From CAZGYE01 sp964530165 (GTDB lineage Bacteria; Planctomycetota; Planctomycetia; Planctomycetales; Planctomycetaceae): 7,449 nt of DNA. This document shows, in pieces, positions 5,954 through 7,449 of the stretch. Position 1 is the stretch's first letter. Each line of letters opens with the position of its first letter. Below the pieces are notes generated by a model that was not told the DNA's origin, searched no databases, and was given only the letters and a program-made list of their open reading frames with translations. Location of the stretch: assembly GCA_964530165.1 (NCBI GenBank), contig CAZGYE010000292.1, positions 1-7,449 of the forward strand, given 5' to 3'. The position numbers and the translations under genes were made by a program.

Positions 5954-7449
5954 TCAGTTGGAATCGGCGCGTCTGGAACCGCTCCGCGTCGAGGTGTACC
6001 GGTGCGGAAATCGCAGTCGACTGGCGTCGATTCCCGGCGGTTTCGGCGAGCTGTGAGGGCCTTCGTATTCCTTGACGGTCGAGTCACGTGGCGACGGGCC
6101 GAAGGGGCCGGCAAACTCGAACCGCCCGGCCGCAATTCCCTCCAGCCGAATGGCATCCGCGTCGAGCGCGACGGCGGAGTCACCCGGTCTCCGCGATGCG
6201 GCAACGACCAGGTCCGGCAGCGAAAGCGAACCTTCTCCCACCATTTCGATCGAAGCCAGCGATTCCGGCGACAGCTTTGTGGCAATCAACTGGAACAGCG
6301 CTGCAGTTCGACCTCGCAGATCGAAAACGCAATTCTGGGCGTCGATCGTTATTTGGCTGACTCGACTCGGATCCGCGGGCAGTTTCAGCTCCAGCAAGGC
6401 GGTCGATTGCCGGAGTGTTAGCTGCTGCAATTTAACGCGGAGATCCCGCTCGCGTCGTCTGTCGGCGGCGACGGTCAGGAAAGCGCCCGGGCCCAGCTTC
6501 AGGCAGTTGGTGCATTGGGCTTTCTGAGGAACGCTCGATAGGTACAAAGCCGCTCCGGCGCCGGCGAAGGTCGTGTCGTCCACAGCGACATGGCCGCCGC
6601 TGTGATCGTTGGGATCGACAGCTCGCCAGGCGACGGCGACGGTATGCTCTGATCCGGCGGCCGTCGTCTCCCGTGCCGCGCCGGCCGGACGCAGGCTGCT
6701 GGTCTGGAAACTGCAACGGCGGATGTTCAAATCTTGAGACTGAACGAGCAACAGGAATTTTGGATTTTTGACTTGCAGTGACGCTGGTCGGACGTGGATG
6801 TTTTCCAGTGTCAGCCGGGTTGCTGAGATCCTCAGCGGCTTCTCTCTCACAAGGATCACCGGTTGGCGGTCTGCCGCGCCTCGAATCGTCAGCGGACCGA
6901 CCGCATGGATTTCATTCGCTTCGTACGGACCGTCGGAATCGAGCTGGATCATCCCGTCAGCATCCGGTGGGGGCAGATGGCGCATACGGAATGCGGAATG
7001 CTGAGTGCGGAATTCTGAACTCTGATGAGTGGACGCGGATTGTGGATTGCGGATTGCGGATTGCGGATTGATGATGCCCAGAGTCTGGTTGCGGGCGCCC
7101 TCGTCGAGCAGCGTCAGCGCGGCGCCTGAGAGCGCGAACAGAACGACGACGAGAAACGGCCAGCGATTTTCTGCGCCGGAGCGTGCGGCAGCCGGAATTC
7201 GCGGAGCACCGGCGTTTAAGGTCGCTTTGAACGTTGCGACCTGTCTCCGTCCCGAGCGGCGAGGTGGCCCGCACTTTTCACGGACTTCCAGGTACGTCTG
7301 CGGCCGACGGTCCGGTTTGCGGGCGGTCAGTGCGCGGATTGCCTCGGCCAACGGGGCCGGTGTGTCGGGCGCCCATTCGCGGACGTCGCCGATGTCGCGT
7401 GTCTGATGAGCGGCCAGTTTCGCCAGTGGATCGCCCATGGGAAACGGCG
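5954..7449 (-). CDS. Ser/Thr protein kinase, C-terminal part with membrane segment and beta-helix-like region (5' end outside window)
   Basis: The frame stays open to the right edge. The codons before the ATG at 7438 read P-F-P, so PFPMGDPLAKLAAHQ is internal and that ATG is not the start. Counting from it, residues 1-52 match the end of a Hanks-type kinase C-lobe: a PFPMGDPLAKLAAHQ helix start, PDTPAPLAEAIRALTARKP, then DRRPQTYLEV with the conserved subdomain XI Arg. The catalytic core is not visible. A basic linker (54-92) leads to one membrane helix at ~93-111 (WPFLVVVLFALSGAALTLL). A 7-residue repeat segment (124-151) follows, then about 300 residues of short beta strands starting GMIQLDSDGPYEANEI and LTIRGA. 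These resemble a right-handed beta-helix, although the fold is only inferred. The topology suggests a cytoplasmic kinase with an external domain, as in many planctomycete receptor-type kinases. TGA stop at 5956-5954. The low-complexity Ser/Arg/Pro tail (about 450-494) is weakly constrained in appearance. Substrates are unknown. Confidence 0.82.
   Translation of the reverse strand, partial: PFPMGDPLAKLAAHQTRDIGDVREWAPDTPAPLAEAIRALTARKPDRRPQTYLEVREKCGPPRRSGRRQVATFKATLNAGAPRIPAAARSGAENRWPFLVVVLFALSGAALTLLDEGARNQTLGIINPQSAIRNPQSASTHQSSEFRTQHSAFRMRHLPPPDADGMIQLDSDGPYEANEIHAVGPLTIRGAADRQPVILVREKPLRISATRLTLENIHVRPASLQVKNPKFLLLVQSQDLNIRRCSFQTSSLRPAGAARETTAAGSEHTVAVAWRAVDPNDHSGGHVAVDDTTFAGAGAALYLSSVPQKAQCTNCLKLGPGAFLTVAADRRRERDLRVKLQQLTLRQSTALLELKLPADPSRVSQITIDAQNCVFDLRGRTAALFQLIATKLSPESLASIEMVGEGSLSLPDLVVAASRRPGDSAVALDADAIRLEGIAAGRFEFAGPFGPSPRDSTVKEYEGPHSSPKPPGIDASRLRFPHRYTSTRSGSRRADSN
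6988..7071. repeat. Array of twelve degenerate 7-bp units inside the kinase gene
   Basis: Read on the plus strand from 6988, the sequence divides into twelve uninterrupted 7-base units. The first two are GGAATGC, the middle ones diverge (TGAGTGC, GGAATTC, TGAACTC, TGATGAG, TGGACGC), and the last five are GGATTGT, three GGATTGC and GGATTGA. Position 2 is G in all twelve units and position 3 is A in eleven. The total is 84 bases, a multiple of 3, so the kinase frame is kept. It encodes four 7-residue repeats with Ser always in the fourth place: NPQSAIR, NPQSAST, HQSSEFR, TQHSAFR. The coding strand has no stop triplet in any frame through the array, whereas the other strand is full of TGA. Confidence 0.9.

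Noticed and set aside
5800..6285. Overlapping minus-strand frame at the 3' end of the kinase gene, considered as a frameshifted true C terminus
   Set aside because: It runs through the REPIN and gives low-complexity Arg/Ser-rich sequence, while the kinase frame ends cleanly at 5954 with no sign of domain continuation in the other frame.
6988..7071. CRISPR-like array
   Set aside because: Units are only 7 bases and abut without spacers, so it is a tandem microrepeat.

Overview
The window most likely comes from a planctomycete chromosome, probably Pirellulales-like. This is inferred from gene types, not from a marker gene. It is GC-rich and carries a large exported PQQ-type beta-propeller protein with a C-terminal Cys-containing signature that I associate with planctomycetes. 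It also carries a Ser/Thr kinase tail joined through one membrane segment to a beta-helix-like region, and a REP/REPIN-type palindrome between genes.

Layout. Bases 1-141 are a leader that begins with a perfect 14-bp palindrome. Bases 142-3165 (+) encode a 1007-residue exported protein: two PQQ-like propeller halves with a class I SAM-methyltransferase-like domain between them. Bases 3166-3291 separate two convergent gene ends and hold a duplicated AT-rich motif, each copy followed by a GC-rich hairpin. Bases 3292-5543 (-) are a pyrB-pyrC pair overlapping by four bases (ATGA). Bases 5544-5953 are non-coding and contain a REPIN-like inverted pair of REP hairpins. Bases 5954-7449 (-) are the 3' part of a receptor-type Ser/Thr kinase gene that runs off the right edge. 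Its coding sequence contains an in-frame array of twelve degenerate 7-bp units.

Function. PyrB (aspartate carbamoyltransferase) looks fully active. The dihydroorotase homologue coupled to it has lost two of the six metal ligands and several substrate-site residues. It therefore looks like a non-catalytic PyrC' (PyrX-like) partner of PyrB, not the pathway's dihydroorotase, and the organism would need an active enzyme elsewhere. The propeller/methyltransferase protein and the kinase are not evidently linked to pyrimidine synthesis.

Most worth a second look: the methyltransferase fold inside an apparently secreted propeller protein, the degenerate dihydroorotase, the REPIN, and the heptanucleotide array that became part of a kinase's extracytoplasmic linker.
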